A stretch of 64,000 bases of DNA, taken from contig NW_026973669.1 in assembly GCF_035594125.1 (NCBI RefSeq), positions 533,501-597,500 on the forward strand, given 5' to 3'. Positions within the stretch are counted from its first letter, which is position 1. The number at the start of each line of letters is the position of its first letter. The translations under genes were made by a program, and so were the position numbers. This document shows, piece by piece, positions 35,217 through 47,685 of the stretch. The notes beneath the pieces were generated by a model. The model was not told the DNA's origin. It saw nothing but the letters and a program-made list of their open reading frames with translations, and did no database searches. Origin of the DNA: Scylla paramamosain. Lineage: Eukaryota > Arthropoda > Malacostraca > Decapoda > Portunidae.

Positions 35217-38200
35217 AAGGAGGAGGCAGTAGACACCTGCCGAAACGATAATTACTCCCAGTGAGGTCTAAAGCACTGTTCAGGGGGTGCTGTGAACTTA
35301 TCATTAAACCCAGCTGTGACCTCACTGAACGTTTCCCTTTGTGTCTCACAACACAAAGGGGTAGTCACAGCCTGCCCTCTAAAGACAACTCTCTTCCTCC
35401 ACACAAAACTACAAGCACCTAATAACACACACACCCTTCACTCAAAAATTTTAAAATCATGGCGACTCCTACACCAGCCTCAGAGTCCCCATCTGGGGAG
35501 GGGACCATAAATGTCCCCAGGTCGGACTGCCTTTCCGTCGACGACCCTAAGTGTCTTGACACCCCCCTCAACTTTTTCTTCATTAACTTCTGCAACATTC
35601 GCGGTCTAAGATCTAATTTTCAATCTGTAGAACACCACCTCTCCTCTTCTAAACCTCATCTTCTTTTCCTCACTGAAACTCAGGTGTCTGAGGCAACTGA
35701 CAGTAGCCCCTTTTCTGTTCCCTCCTACTTTCTCTATCCTCATTTTCGATCCAAAGCTGGATGCTGCGTTTACGTGCGCAATGACTTAACCTGCTCTCGT
35801 GCCCACGCTCTTGAATCTTTCGAGTTTTCCACCATCTGGCTACGACTACAGAGTCATTCTCATACTAAATTTATCTGTGCTGTATACCTCTCTCCTAACT
35901 CCTCTGACTATAAGAAATTCTTTGACTACTTAACTTCCAAAGTGGAGCACATTCTGACCCTCTTCCCTTTTGCAGAGATCTCCATTCTTGGAGACTTCAA
36001 TGTTCACCACCAGCTTTGGCTTTCTTCTCCCTTCACTGACCATCCTGGTGAACTAGCCTACAACTTTGCTATCCTCCATGACCTAGAGCAATTGGTGCAA
36101 CACCCTACTCGTATTCCTGACCGTCTTGGAGATACGCCCAACATTCTTGACCTTTTCCTGACCTCTAATCCTTCTGCTTATGCTGTCACCCTTTCTTCTC
36201 CGTTGGGCTCCTCCGATCACAATCTCATATCTTTATCTTGTCCTATCACTCCAATCCCTCCTCAGGATCCCCCCAAGCGAAGGTGCCTCTGGCGTTTTGC
36301 CTCTGCTAGTTGGGGGGACCTGAGGAGGTATTTTGCTGATTTTCCTTGGAATGACTACTGCTTCCGTGTCAGAGACCCGTCTTTGTGTGCTGAGCGCATA
36401 ACAGAGGTGATAGTGTCTGGCATGGAGGCGTACATTCCTCACTCTTTTTCTCGTCCTAAACCTTCTAAACCTTGGTTTAACACAGCTTGTTCTCGTGCTA
36501 TACATGATAGAGAGGTGGCCCACAAAAGGTACTTAAGCCTTCCATCACCAGAATCTCATGCACTTTATATTTCTGCCCGGAACCATGCCAAGTCTGTTCT
36601 CCAACTAGTCAAAAACTCCTTCATTAACAGAAAATGTCAAAACCTTTCAAGATCTAACTCCCCTCGTGATTTCTGGCATCTAGCCAAAAATATCTCCAAT
36701 AACTTTGCTTCTTCTTCTTTCCCTCCTCTACTTCAACCAGATGGCACCACTGCTATCACATCTATTTCTAAAGCTGAACTCTTTGCTCAAACCTTTGCTA
36801 AAAACTCTACCTTGGACGATTCTGGGCTTGTTCCTCCCTCTCCTCCACCCTCTGACTACTTCATGCCACGTATTAAAATTCTTCGTAATGATGTTTTCCA
36901 TGCCCTCGCTGGTCTAAACCCTCGGAAGGCTTATGGACCTGATGGGGTCCCTCCTATTGTTCTTCGAAACTGTGCCTCCGTGCTTGCACCTTGCCTAGTC
37001 AAACTCTTTCAGCTCTGTCTGTCAACATCTACCTTTCCTTCTTGCTGGAAGTTTGCCTACATTCAACCTGTTCCTAAAAAGGATGACCGCTCTAATCCCT
37101 CAAACTACCGTCCTATTGCTTTAATTTCCTGCTTATCTAAAGTTTTTGAATCTATCCTCAACAGGAAGATTCTTAAACATCTATCACTTCACAACCTTCT
37201 ATCTGATCGCCAGTATGGGTTCCGTCAAGGCCGCTCTACTGGTGATCTTCTGGCTTTCCTTACTGAGTCTTGGTCATCCTCTTTTAGAGACTTTGGTGAA
37301 ACTTTTGCTGTTGCCTTGGACATATCAAAAGCCTTTGATAGAGTCTGGCACAAAGCTTTGATTTCAAAACTACCCTCCTACGGTTTCTATCCTTCTCTCT
37401 GTAACTTCATCTCAAGTTTCCTTTCTAACCGTTCTATTGCTGCTGTGGTAGACGGTCACTGTTCTTCTCCTAAATCTATTAACAGTGGTGTTCCTCAGGG
37501 TTCTGTCCTGTCACCCACTCTCTTCTTATTATTCATTAATGATCTTCTAAACCAAACTTCTTGTCCTATCCACTCCTATGCTGATGATACCACCCTGCAC
37601 TTTTCCACGTCTTTTCATAGACGTCCAACCCTTCAGGAGGTAAACATATCACGCAGGGAAGCCACAGAACGCCTGACTTCTGATCTTTCTAAAATTTCTG
37701 ATTGGGGCAGAGCAAACTTGGTATTGTTTAATGCCTCAAAAACTCAATTCCTCCATCTATCAACTCGACACAATCTTCCAGACAACTATCCCCTCTTCTT
37801 CAATGACACTCAACTGTCCCCCTCTTCTACACTGAACATCCTCGGTCTGTCCTTTACTTATAATCTGAACTGGAAACTTCACATCTCATCTCTAGCTAAA
37901 ACAGCTTCTATGAAGTTAGGTGTTCTGAGACGTCTCCGCCAGTTTTTCTCACCCCCCCAGCTGCTAACTCTGTACAAGGGCCTTATCCGTCCATGTATGG
38001 AGTATGCTTCACATGTCTGGGGGGGGGGGTTCCACTCATACTGCTCTTCTAGACAGGGTGGAATCAAAAGCTTTTCGTCTCATCAACTCCTCTCCTCTAA
38101 CTGACTGTCTTCAGCCCCTCTCTCACCGCCGCAATGTTGCATATCTAGCTGTCTTCTACCGCTATTTTCATGCCAACTGCTCTTCTGATCTTGCTAACTG

Positions 38201-38537
38201 CATGCCTCCCCTCCTTCCGCGGCCTCGCTGCACAAGACTTTCTTCTTTCTCTCACCCCTATTCTGTCCACCTCTCTAACGCAAGAGTTAACCAGTATTCT
38301 CAATCATTCATCCCTTTCTCTGGTAAACTCTGGAACTCCCTGCCTTCTTCTGTATTTCCACCTTCCTATGACTTGAATTCCTTCAAGAGGGAGGTTTCAA
38401 GACATATCCACCAATTTTTGACCACTGCTTTGATCCTTTTATGGGACTGGCATTTCAGTGGGCTTTTTTTTTTTATTAGATTTTTGTTGCCCTTGGCCAG
38501 TATCCTTCCTACATAAAAAAAAAAAAAAAAAAAAAAA
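35217..38537 (+). mobile_element. J1 LINE, full-length reference copy with target duplication
   Basis: Begins AAGGAGGAGGCAGTAG, ends with a poly(A) of about 24 bases, and is flanked by ACCTAC at 35211-35216 and 38538-38543 (the first A may belong to the tail). Length 3321 bp: 5' UTR of 242 bp, one EN-RT frame, very short 3' UTR (CCTTGGCCAGTATCC then TACAT and poly(A)). No ORF1 is present, so the family has a single-ORF layout. It is the least damaged of eight copies in this window and was used to place the others. Confidence 0.92.
35459..38104 (+). CDS. J1 endonuclease-reverse transcriptase (881 codons, C-terminus shifted)
   Basis: ATG 35459 follows an A-rich leader. The AP-endonuclease occupies roughly residues 38-260: N46 (FCNIRGL), E73 (FLTETQV), D179/N181 (LGDFNVHH), D253/H254 (SSDHNLIS). 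The RT occupies roughly 480-780: [57 protein letters not shown], motif A D621 ([11 protein letters not shown]), motif [15 protein letters not shown], motif C Y707-ADD-710, then [17 protein letters not shown]. All catalytic residues look intact. An 11-base G run at 38019-38029 shifts the frame; the C-terminal piece continues to 38516 ([42 protein letters not shown]). With one G fewer or two more the frame would be continuous, so an assembly error is possible. The clade is unresolved. Confidence 0.9.
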   Translation: MATPTPASESPSGEGTINVPRSDCLSVDDPKCLDTPLNFFFINFCNIRGLRSNFQSVEHHLSSSKPHLLFLTETQVSEATDSSPFSVPSYFLYPHFRSKAGCCVYVRNDLTCSRAHALESFEFSTIWLRLQSHSHTKFICAVYLSPNSSDYKKFFDYLTSKVEHILTLFPFAEISILGDFNVHHQLWLSSPFTDHPGELAYNFAILHDLEQLVQHPTRIPDRLGDTPNILDLFLTSNPSAYAVTLSSPLGSSDHNLISLSCPITPIPPQDPPKRRCLWRFASASWGDLRRYFADFPWNDYCFRVRDPSLCAERITEVIVSGMEAYIPHSFSRPKPSKPWFNTACSRAIHDREVAHKRYLSLPSPESHALYISARNHAKSVLQLVKNSFINRKCQNLSRSNSPRDFWHLAKNISNNFASSSFPPLLQPDGTTAITSISKAELFAQTFAKNSTLDDSGLVPPSPPPSDYFMPRIKILRNDVFHALAGLNPRKAYGPDGVPPIVLRNCASVLAPCLVKLFQLCLSTSTFPSCWKFAYIQPVPKKDDRSNPSNYRPIALISCLSKVFESILNRKILKHLSLHNLLSDRQYGFRQGRSTGDLLAFLTESWSSSFRDFGETFAVALDISKAFDRVWHKALISKLPSYGFYPSLCNFISSFLSNRSIAAVVDGHCSSPKSINSGVPQGSVLSPTLFLLFINDLLNQTSCPIHSYADDTTLHFSTSFHRRPTLQEVNISRREATERLTSDLSKISDWGRANLVLFNASKTQFLHLSTRHNLPDNYPLFFNDTQLSPSSTLNILGLSFTYNLNWKLHISSLAKTASMKLGVLRRLRQFFSPPQLLTLYKGLIRPCMEYASHVWGGGFHSYCSSRQGGIKSFSSHQLLSSN

Positions 38538-38543
38538 ACCTAC

Positions 38544-38852
38544 GATGTCACGTGATCACAAGCGCCGCACCTTGAGGAACGCCGCATTGCCCCGGGCAGT
38601 TGAGTGGAGAGCTCCGATCTGATTAGCTGGGTGTGCGCTGTGCGCGGTGTCCTGAGTGTGTGTGAAATCTGCCACGAACAATTGCACTAAGACTACACCC
38701 CGAGTCTTTCCTACAAGTGTGTACCTTGTGTGTATAAGGCAGGGAAATAAGTGCAAGTGACAGTGTATAAGTGACTTTATTGTGGTGACAAGAACAGTGA
38801 CAGACAGACTACATATCCTTGTGCTGAGATTCAGTTCTCTTGGGCTCAGTAC
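38544..38852. other. Unassigned segment between LINE P endonuclease and J1
   Basis: Together with 35040-35210 this formed about 480 bp of contiguous sequence before J1 inserted. The right part is moderately GC-rich with many GTG and AGTG words, reminiscent of an LTR leader. I see no coding frame, splice signal or partner copy. Confidence 0.45.
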
Positions 38853-39870
38853 TTAAGTGGTGTTGTATGTAAACTGTAAATATATATGTACAAACTGTAC
38901 ATTACTGATATCATCATTGATATTGTTCATTATCATAGGGACATCTAATAGCAGAACGTTATGCGGAAATAACGTTTCGTCAACATTTGTAAATCTAATG
39001 GGCTTTGTTACTTTTCTCACGCTAGAAACCCCATTATGAATTGAGTAATCTCCCAAATGGTGAGCACGAGTGTACAAGCTCTCCAGATCTACATCAGGCA
39101 GGGATAATGTCACACTAATGGGGGCGTGATCTGAAGGTAACGAAACGTTATGGATCACGGAGGACTTGCTCACCCCGCTCACCATGAGGGACTCGGAATA
39201 CATGTGTCTAATTCTGAGATCCATTCAGATCCTTGTTTATACGTTTTCTTGCTTATGAAGTGATTCGTTGGTGTATTTAAGTTATTAAGCACCAATAACT
39301 CTGATTCTTTACACACACTTGATAATAATATTTAAAGGCATTTTCATTAGGAAGTGGGACATCACCGGGTAGCACTGGGTACGAGAAGTTTTCCATACCT
39401 GGCACCTCGTCCTGGTCCAGGAGTGAACGAACAGACTGTCCAAATCTTGCGTTCATATCCCCCAGTATACAAAACTCTTTACACGTTTCACTAGTTTTCC
39501 CTTTTTCTTGAATTGAAAACGACTCATGTGAATAATAATGGGAGTCCGCGGGGGGTACATAACTAAAACCAAATAAATACTTAGGTGCATGTCGTAACTG
39601 AACCCACACCTGTTCCTCAATATCAACATCTACACTTACTATAGAGTTAGATAAATAATTCTTGATTAATAACACTGTACCTCCACGCTCGGATGAACCC
39701 CGAACACAACTCTTATAAGATATATATAACCAGGAAATGAGACTGCCAGCGGAGTCTTGACTTCATTTAAACTAATTATATCAAAATTCTGAAGTAAATC
39801 ATGAACATGTTTCTTCTCTAATTTCGTTTTGACACCGTTCACATTCCATGATAATATCTTAATAACTTAC
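38853..39870 (-). pseudogene. LINE P endonuclease
   Basis: N-terminal block ILSWNVNGVKTKLEKKH (39860-39820) and IISLNEVKTP, then VLLIKNYLSNSIVSVDVDIE, QVWVQLRHAPKYLFGFSYVP, CKEFCILGDMNARFGQSVRS (GDMN in place of GDFN, as in several clades), and, after a frameshift, SLPSDHAPISVTLSLPD (SDH at the C-terminus). The Asn, Glu, Asp and His blocks of AP endonucleases are all recognisable. Lesions are frameshifts near 39720 and 39300 and a TAA right after the candidate ATG. Confidence 0.8.
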
Positions 39871-39904
39871 ATGCTGTGGTCTACCTAGAAAAACTGCAGG
39901 TTCC

Positions 39905-40626
39905 ATGCGTCGATCACTACTCATCCCTGTACAGCTTCCTCTCGCGTGCATCCAGTCGTATTACAGAGCCAGCGTTCTCAGGACGCTCCTTCTCCTTCCT
40001 CTCCGCCTCACGTAGCCTCCTCCACTCTGCTCGGATGCTTGGGTGGACGTCCTTCTTAACGTAGATCCTATTCAACTCTCCACTGGCTTGTTTAAGCTTA
40101 CTTGCCTTGTTTAACTTAACACCTTGTCCCTGGCCTCCTTACTGTCCAGTGTGACCAGTATAGCACGACGTCTGTGGTTGTCACCCCTGATCCCCAACCT
40201 CCGGTGTGACTTGACAGCCTCCCTCACATCCACCTCCGTCCAGATCTTGCTTAGCTTATCCTGCTCTGATGTTGCACCCTCCAAGGCCTCGTCCTCATCT
40301 GGCACTCCAGTTATTACTAGATTCGTCTCCCTCTCCTTTCGATCTATAGCCTCCAGATATCTTTGTTGTCTGGCTATGATCTCACCTCGCTTCTCCACCT
40401 GGGCCTGTAGCGTCTCAAACCTCTTATTAATGATGCTGTCAGGTGCGGTAACTGCCTTTCTTAGCTCAGCTACTTCGCTTACCAGGTTGTTCACCAGCTG
40501 CAGAAGTTGAGCTTGGCTTTCCCCTGGCTCTGGTGTCGCCAAAATACTATCTATAAGTTCTTCCTTAGGTAGCCGGGTTAACTGGGTGCGCTGCAGTTTT
40601 TTCAATTCACTTAGTGATTTAGCCAT
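39905..40626 (-). pseudogene. LINE P ORF1 protein (coiled coil, L1-type RNA-binding)
   Basis: ATG 40626 opens 171 codons: MAKSLSELKKLQRTQLTRLP, a heptad-like region LLQLVNNLVSEVAELRKAV to RFETLQAQVEKRGEIIARQQ, then the RRM-like start RETNLVITGVPDED and SHRRLGIRGDNHRRRAILVT. After a frameshift near 40110 the C-terminal domain continues LNRIYVKKDVHPSIRAEWRR and SVIRLDARERKLYRD. This is the layout of L1-type ORF1p: coiled-coil trimer, RRM, C-terminal domain. In L1, ORF1p coats the RNA. Confidence 0.8.
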
Positions 40627-40705
40627 TGTAACTTTGTTCTTATATTGATACTTCCTATATCACCAGTTATCGGCCACGAAGTTCACACAGAGTTCATTAT
40701 AACCG

Positions 40706-41370
40706 AGACACTATCATCTCTGTTATGCGCTCGGCACACAAAGACGGGTCTCTGACACGGAAGCAGTAGTCATTCCAAGGAAAATCAGCAAAATACCTCC
40801 TCAGGTCCCCCCAACTAGCAGAGGCATAACGCCAGAGGCACCTTCGCTTAGGGGGATCCTGAGGAGGGATTGGAGCGATAGGACAAGATAGAGATATGAG
40901 ATTGTGATCGGAGGAACCCAACGGAGAAGAAAGGGTGACAACATAAGCAGAAGGATTAGAGGTCAGGAAAAGGTCAAGAATGTTGGGCGTATCTCCAAGA
41001 CGGTCAGGAATACGAGTAGGGTGCTGCACCAATTGCTCTAGTCATGGAGGATAGCCAAGTTGAAGGCTAGTTCACCAGGATGGTCAGTGAAGGGAGAGGA
41101 AAGCTAAAACTGGTGGTTAACATTGAAGTCTCCAAAAATGGAGATCTCTGCAAAAGGGAAGAGACTCAGAATGTGCTCCACTTTGGAAGTTAAGTAGTCA
41201 AAGAAGGGCAGTCCGACCTGGGGACATTAATTTTGTAGTCCCCTCCCTAGATGTTGACTCCGAGGTTGGTGTAGGAGTCGCCATGATAATTTTGAAATAT
41301 TGAGTGAAGGGTGTGTGTGTTAATTAGGTGCTTGTAGTTTTGTGTGAAGGAGGAGAGTTGTCTTTTAGAC
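40706..41370 (-). mobile_element. J1 5' fragment with internal deletion
   Basis: Bases 40706-41206 match the J1 endonuclease ([47 protein letters not shown]). At 41207 it jumps over about 430 bp to the N-terminus and 5' UTR (ATG at about 41283), and stops at 41370 where a SINE begins. The 5' end of J1 is cut by the SINE junction and the 3' side by LINE P. Confidence 0.85.
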
Positions 41371-41700
41371 AACATTATATATATTACATGGTGTGCTTAT
41401 CACAAAAAGCCTTGTGACTAGCAGACGACCGTAGGTCGTTTGCTAGTCACCCAGCCAGCCGTTACCCTACGGAAAGAGCTCAGAGCTCATAGTGACTGAT
41501 CTTTGGGTAGGACTGAGACCACTCACACACCACACACCGGGACAGCGAGGCCACAACCGCTCGGGTTACATCCCGTACCTACTTGCTGCTAAGTGAACAG
41601 GGGCTACACATTGAGGCTCGCCCATTTGCCTCGCCGCGCCCGGGATTTGAACCCGGGCCTTCTTGGTTGTAAGCCGAGCGTGTTAACCACTACACAACGC

Positions 41701-41704
<4 letters not shown>
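41371..41704 (-). mobile_element. tRNA-derived SINE with long hairpin
   Basis: Head (41704-41632, minus): an A-box-like TGTGTAGTGGTTA and a perfect B box GGTTCAAATCC (41653-41643), a good T arm, and an anticodon arm whose loop CTTACAA gives UAC (valine). The acceptor stem does not pair well, so it is a tRNA-like pol III promoter and not a working tRNA. The body (41631-41371) contains a 17-bp perfect hairpin, GTGACTAGCAGACGACC at 41414-41430 with its partner at 41434-41450. It ends in a TATATATAATGTTG tail. A (GA)n tract abuts the head. Confidence 0.75.

Positions 41705-41741
<37 letters not shown>
41705..41741. repeat. (GA)n microsatellite at the SINE head
   Basis: Pure GA tract immediately upstream of the SINE's tRNA-like head. 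Confidence 0.95.
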
Positions 41742-41745
<4 letters not shown>

Positions 41746-41828
41746 ATCTCGCTATACCTCACCTGCCAATCACAGAAACATTTGGGTGGAGCCAATTTTG
41801 GGGGTATCGCCAGGTTAGGTGATAACAG

Positions 41829-42294
41829 GTATACTACTACTACTACTACTACTTGCTACTTCTGCCACTGTTACTACTACTATTACTACTACTTACTACT
41901 TCTGCTACTACTATAACAACAAGACCTATTTTTCTTCTGCGCTACCATATAACTTTTCTTGTGCAGTTCCTTCTTTCATTTCAAAGTAAGGAATCTTGTT
42001 AACCTAACGTCACTATGTTGCTAACCTTACATGCATTACATTACATTACAGACACTGAACTTACCAAGTGACATTAGATTAAGATAAGAAGCGCATTTTA
42101 TTCCTAAGCGTTTCAACTATTTACAGACTTTTGTGGAAATGACTGGCGTTTTCAAAGGAGTTTTCATAATTCTGGTGGAAGTTATTGACTTTTCGAGGGT
42201 GTACAGTTGTAATAGTAGTAGTAGTAATAGTAGTTGTTGTTGTTGTTGTTGTTGTCGTTGTTCTTTAGTGTTGGTGGTGGTGGTAGGTGTTATT

Positions 42295-42331
<37 letters not shown>

Positions 42332-42342
42332 CAGAGGCAGTA
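41829..42342. repeat. Trinucleotide-rich stretch (ACT)n, (TTG)n, (TAG)n
   Basis: Interrupted ACT runs at 41829-41915, TAG/TTG runs at 42210-42265 and GTA runs at 42295-42335. Between them lies plain AT-rich sequence, including short ACATT repeats near 42030. No gene seen. Confidence 0.9.
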
Positions 42343-42471
42343 GCAGGAACAGTAGTTAAATACAGTAATAAGGCAAATATGTATTAGAAATAGACAGACA
42401 AGTCACACACAAGTTAATCCATGTAGTTATTACATGCCAGTGACGAAATGTATGGTATGGTATGATGTGGT

Positions 42472-42473
<2 letters not shown>

Positions 42474-42518
<45 letters not shown>
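42474..42518. repeat. (GT)n microsatellite
   Basis: Pure GT tract of about 45 bp. Confidence 0.95.
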
Positions 42519-42519
<1 letters not shown>

Positions 42520-42579
42520 CAGGTTACAATTCCCACAGAAAGGAAAGGCGTCACCAGGGTACCCAAGGCCACGCAGGAT

Positions 42580-43305
<726 letters not shown>

Positions 43306-43548
43306 TACATTATTACGCCCATGAAGAAAGTCAGAAAGTAATGGTATAAGTGAGTCTTGCACCATTCTTCGCAAGACCTCTGCTCCTGTATCAACTTACC
43401 CAGCCACTGCAGTCCCCAGTCTTACGCCGACACTCTCGCTGAGAACTAGACCGGACATACCACAGCGGCCGAGCGAGTGAGGCAGTGAGTGTAACAGAGG
43501 TGAGATTGTGTCATGTGTCTCTATCATTCATTCCTCAGCTTGTGACGG

Positions 43549-43551
<3 letters not shown>

Positions 43552-43581
<30 letters not shown>
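43552..43581. repeat. (GT)n microsatellite
   Basis: Short pure GT tract. The surrounding 43306-43863 holds no feature I can identify. Confidence 0.92.
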
Positions 43582-43584
<3 letters not shown>

Positions 43585-43863
43585 GAAAGAAAGAAATAAG
43601 CGTGATCGTAAGGACCATATTCTGAAAAACTTTTGCGCCAAACCTCCACTACTTTCAAAAGGCTCTAGTTGAAGTGACACGGGTTTTTAATGTTTTTTTT
43701 TTTTTATGGTTATAGTGAGAGATGTACGAGATTTTTTATATTATTAACAAAAGAGAGACTTGAGAATCCGACTAACCATCTCCATGGCCTTTGAAAATAG
43801 TCGTGATGGTAATTACATGTATTATCAAGAAATGTGCAGTATTATCAGAAAAATTATAATGTC

Positions 43864-46770
43864 CGCAAGTCGGACTGCTCTTCTGGTATCGACTATAAGT
43901 AAGTGTCTTGACATCCCCCCCTTAACTTTTCATTAACTTCTGCAACATTCGCAGTTTTAGAACTAATTTTCAATCTGTAGAACACCACCTCTCCTCTACT
44001 AAACCTTTTTTTTTTTTTTTTTCTTCTCACTGAAATTCAGGGGTCTGAGGCAAATGAAAGTAGCCCCTTTTCTGGTCCCTCCTACTTTTCCTATCCTCAT
44101 TTTCAATCCAAAGCTGGATGTTGCGTTTATGTGCGCAACGACTCTTGAATCTTCCGAGTTTTCTACCATCTGGCTACGACTGCACTCTCAAGCTAAATTT
44201 ATCTGTGCTGTATACCTCTCATCTAACTCCTCTGACTATAAGAAATTCTTTGACTACTTAATTTCCAAACTGGAGCACATTCTGACTCTTCCCTTTTGCG
44301 GAGATTTTCATTATGGAGACTTCAATGTTCACCACCAGCTTTGGCTTTCCTCTCCATTCACTGACCATCCTGGTGAACTAACCTTTAACTTTGCTATCTT
44401 CCACGACCTAGAGCAATTGGTGCAACACCCTACTCGTATTCGTGATCGTCTTGGAGATACGCCCAACATTCTTGGCCTTTTCCTAACCTCTAATCCTTCT
44501 GCTTATGCTGTCACCCTCTCTTCGTTGGGTTCCTCCGATCACAATCTCATATCTGTATCTTGTCCTATCGCTCCAATCCCTCCTCAGGATCCCCCTAAGC
44601 GAAGGTGCCTCTGGCGTTTTGCCTCTGCTAGTTGGGGGGACCTGAGGAGGTATTTTGCTGATTTTCGTTGGAATGACTACTCCTTTCGTGTCAGAGACCC
44701 GTCTCTGTGTGCTGAGCGCATAACAAAGGTGATAGTGTCTGGCATGGAGGTGTACATTCCTCACTCTTTTTCTTGACCTAAGCCTTCCAAACCTTGGTTC
44801 AACACAGCCTGTTCTCGTGCTATACATGATAGAGAGGTGGCCCACAAAGATACTTAAGCCTTCCATCACCAATCTCGTGCACTTTATATTTCTGTCCAGA
44901 ACCATGCCAAGTCTGTTCTCCAACTAACCAAAAATTCCTTCATTAATATAAAGTGTCAAAATTTTTCAAGATCTAACTCCTCTCGTGACTTCTGGCACCT
45001 AGCCAAAAACATCTCCAATAACTTTGCTTCTTCTTTCCCTCCTTTATTTCAACCAGATGGCACCACTGTTATCACATCAATCTCTAAAGCTGAATTCTTC
45101 GCTCAAACCTTTGCTAAAAACTACCTTGGATGATTCAGGCTTTGTTCCTCCCTCTCCTCCACCCTCTGACTACTTCATGCTACCTATTAAAATTCTTGAC
45201 AATGATGTTTTCCATGCCTTCGCTGTCCTAAACCCTCGGAAGGCTTATGGACGTGATGGAGTCTCTCCTATTGTTCTCTGAAACTGCGCTTCTGTGCTTG
45301 CATGTTGCCTAGCCAAATTCTTTCAACTCTGTCTGTCAACATCTACCTTCCCTTCTTGCTGAAAGTTCAGCCTCTTCCTTAAAAGGGTGACCGTTCTGGT
45401 CCCTCAAACTACCGTCCTATTGCTTTAATTTCCTGCCTATCTAAAGTTTTTGAATCTGTCCTCAACAGGAAGATTCTTAAGCATCTATCACTTCACAACC
45501 TTCTATCTGATCGCCAGTATGGGTTCCGTCAAGGCCGCTCTACTAGTGATCTGGATTTCCTTACTGAGTCTTGGTCATCCTCTTTTAGGGATTTTGATAA
45601 AATTTTGCTATTGCCTTAGACATATCAAAAGCTTTTGATAGAGTCTGGCACAAAGGTTTGATTTCCAAACTACCCTCCTATGGCAGAATTATTGGAGATG
45701 TTTTTGGCTAGATGCCAGAAGTCACAAGGGAAGTTAGATCTTGAAAGATTTTGACATTTTTTATTAATGAAGTTTTTGGCTGGTTCGAGAACAGACTTGG
45801 CATGGTTCCGTGCAGAAATATAAAATGCATGAGATTCTGGTGATGGAAATCTCAAGTACCAGCAAAATACCTCCTCAGGTTTCCCCAACTAGCAGAGGCA
45901 AAACGCAAGAGGCACCTCCGCTTAGGGGGATCCTGAGGAGGGATTGGAGCGATAGGACAAGATACAGATATGAGATTATGAACGGAGGGGCCCAACGGGC
46001 AACAGCATAAGCAGAAGGATTAGAGGTTATTAAAAAGTCAAGAATGTTGGGTTTATCTCCAAGCCAGATGGTGGAAAACTCGGAAGATTCAAGAGCGTGG
46101 GCACAAGAGCAGATAGGGTGTGCACCAATTGCTCTAGGTCGTGGAGGATAGCAAAGTTGAAGGCTAGTTCACCAGGATGGTCAGTGAAAGGAGAGGAAAG
46201 CCAAAGCTGGTGGTGAAAATTGAAGTCTCCAAGAATGGAGATCTCTGCAAAAGGGAAGAGTGTCAGAATGTGCTCCACTTTAGAAGTAAAGTAGTCAAAG
46301 AATTTCTTCTAGACGGTGGAATCAAAACCTTTTCGTCTCTTCATCTCCTGTCCTCTAATTGACTGTCTTCAGCCTCTTTCTTATCGACACAGTGTTGCAT
46401 CTCTTGCTATCTTCTACCGCTATTTTCATGCTAACTGCTCTTCTGATGTTACTAACTGCATGCCTCCCCTCCTCCCGCTGCCTCGCTGCACAAGACTTTC
46501 TTCTTTCTCTTACCCCTAATTCTGTCCACCTCTCTAATGCAAGAGTTTACCAGTATTCTCAATCAATAATTCCTTTCTTTGGTAAACTCTGGAACTCCAC
46601 CTTCCTATGACTTGAACTCCTTCAAGAGGGAGGTTTCAAGACGCTTATCCTTCAGTTTTTTACTACCGCTTCGGACCTTTTTTTTTTTTTTTTTTTTTTT
46701 TGACCGGCACCACAGTGGGCTTTTTTCTGGATTTTTGTTGCCCTTGGCCGGTGTCCCTCTTACATAAAAA
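43864..46770 (+). mobile_element. J1 mosaic: direct, inverted and direct blocks
   Basis: Block 1 (43864-45682, plus) runs from the J1 N-terminus (CATTAACTTCTGCAACATTC) through EN ([19 protein letters not shown]) to RT motif A ([11 protein letters not shown]). Block 2 (45684-46308) is J1 in the minus orientation, covering EN to [12 protein letters not shown]. It is internally rearranged: at 46064-46112 an N-terminal piece ([15 protein letters not shown]) is stitched between QLVQHP and LGDTPNILD positions. Block 3 (46309-46770, plus) is the J1 C-terminus and 3' end (SPLIDCLQPLSYRH, to CCTTGGCCGGTGTCC and A-rich tail). The central RT (motifs B and C) is absent. All blocks are frameshifted. Confidence 0.85.
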
Positions 46771-46774
46771 ATAG

Positions 46775-47226
46775 ATTTAAAAAAATCTCACAATTTTAAT
46801 TTGCATCGTATCCTTAATCATTACCTTAACACAATTTTCTGTTTATATTACTAGAGACTCACACCATAAGCTTTTCTCATGATATGTCAGCCGCTGGGTA
46901 TCTAACTTCTATCCTTCAAGTGCCACGCAAAACATTCTCACTCACTCTATTGAAGAAGACAAACACGAGAATGGCAGCGTCTTATCCCAGCTTATTCTAA
47001 CAGGGTCTAGTTAGTATTTAGAGTTATGAAGGGTGTTTTCACGATTACAGTCACGGTGTTACGGGATAAAGCAGAATTTGTTACAGTTTTTATGTGTTTC
47101 ATGAACTTGGCAGTCTGATAGGCTGCAGTGAAGATTATTGGGATTTTCAAGAATGCTTTCCTGATTCCGGTGAATGTTTGATAAGGGTTCTTCACAATTA
47201 GTGGGAAAAGCACTTATGGGAACCCC

Positions 47227-47291
<65 letters not shown>

Positions 47292-47555
47292 ATAATGAAA
47301 ACAAGGATAATATGAAAATGGTAAAATTCTGTTTCTAATTGATATCAATAACACATACGTACAGACGGCTCCCTATTTGATGAAGCAGTTTTGTTACCTA
47401 TATTTCTAACAAAAGTGACATCTGTCTTCCTTTCTTCGTGGTAGCTGTCATTGGCTACAGCTGCCTCTGACGTGTATGTGTGTGCCTGCCTTGCCTTCTT
47501 TCTCTCCCTCTCCACATCCCCCTTCCTGTCCTTCTTCCCCACTCCCCATGCTTCT
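46775..47555. other. Gene-free stretch with (GA)n
   Basis: AT-rich, no coding signal supported. Contains the (GA)n tract 47230-47288. Confidence 0.6.
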
Positions 47556-47559
47556 AAAG

Positions 47560-47626
47560 TCCTGATGTTTAGAAACAATGTTTGCAAACAATCTTTCACG
47601 TGTATTTGTTTCCCATCCAAAATGGG

Positions 47627-47685
<59 letters not shown>

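Larger units (their letters stand above)
33866..40705 (-). mobile_element. Two-ORF LINE 'P' (ORF1, EN, RT), split by a full-length J1
   Basis: Minus-strand order: 5' region and ORF1 (40626-39905), endonuclease (39870-38853), unassigned sequence, J1 insertion on the opposite strand (35217-38537), then the RT C-terminal part (34985-33866). The fingers and palm core of RT are missing. ORF1 is L1-like (coiled coil plus RNA-binding C-terminus), unlike the Jockey-group ORF1s at 58-63 kb. That the two sides are one element is inferred from strand, order and complementary content. Confidence 0.65.

Noticed and set aside
41632..41704. Functional tRNA-Val gene
   Set aside because: The T arm and B box are good, but the acceptor stem does not pair and SINE body sequence follows directly.
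45684..46308. Simple inversion within one J1 copy
   Set aside because: The inverted block repeats content already present in the upstream block, so it cannot be a plain inversion of missing sequence.
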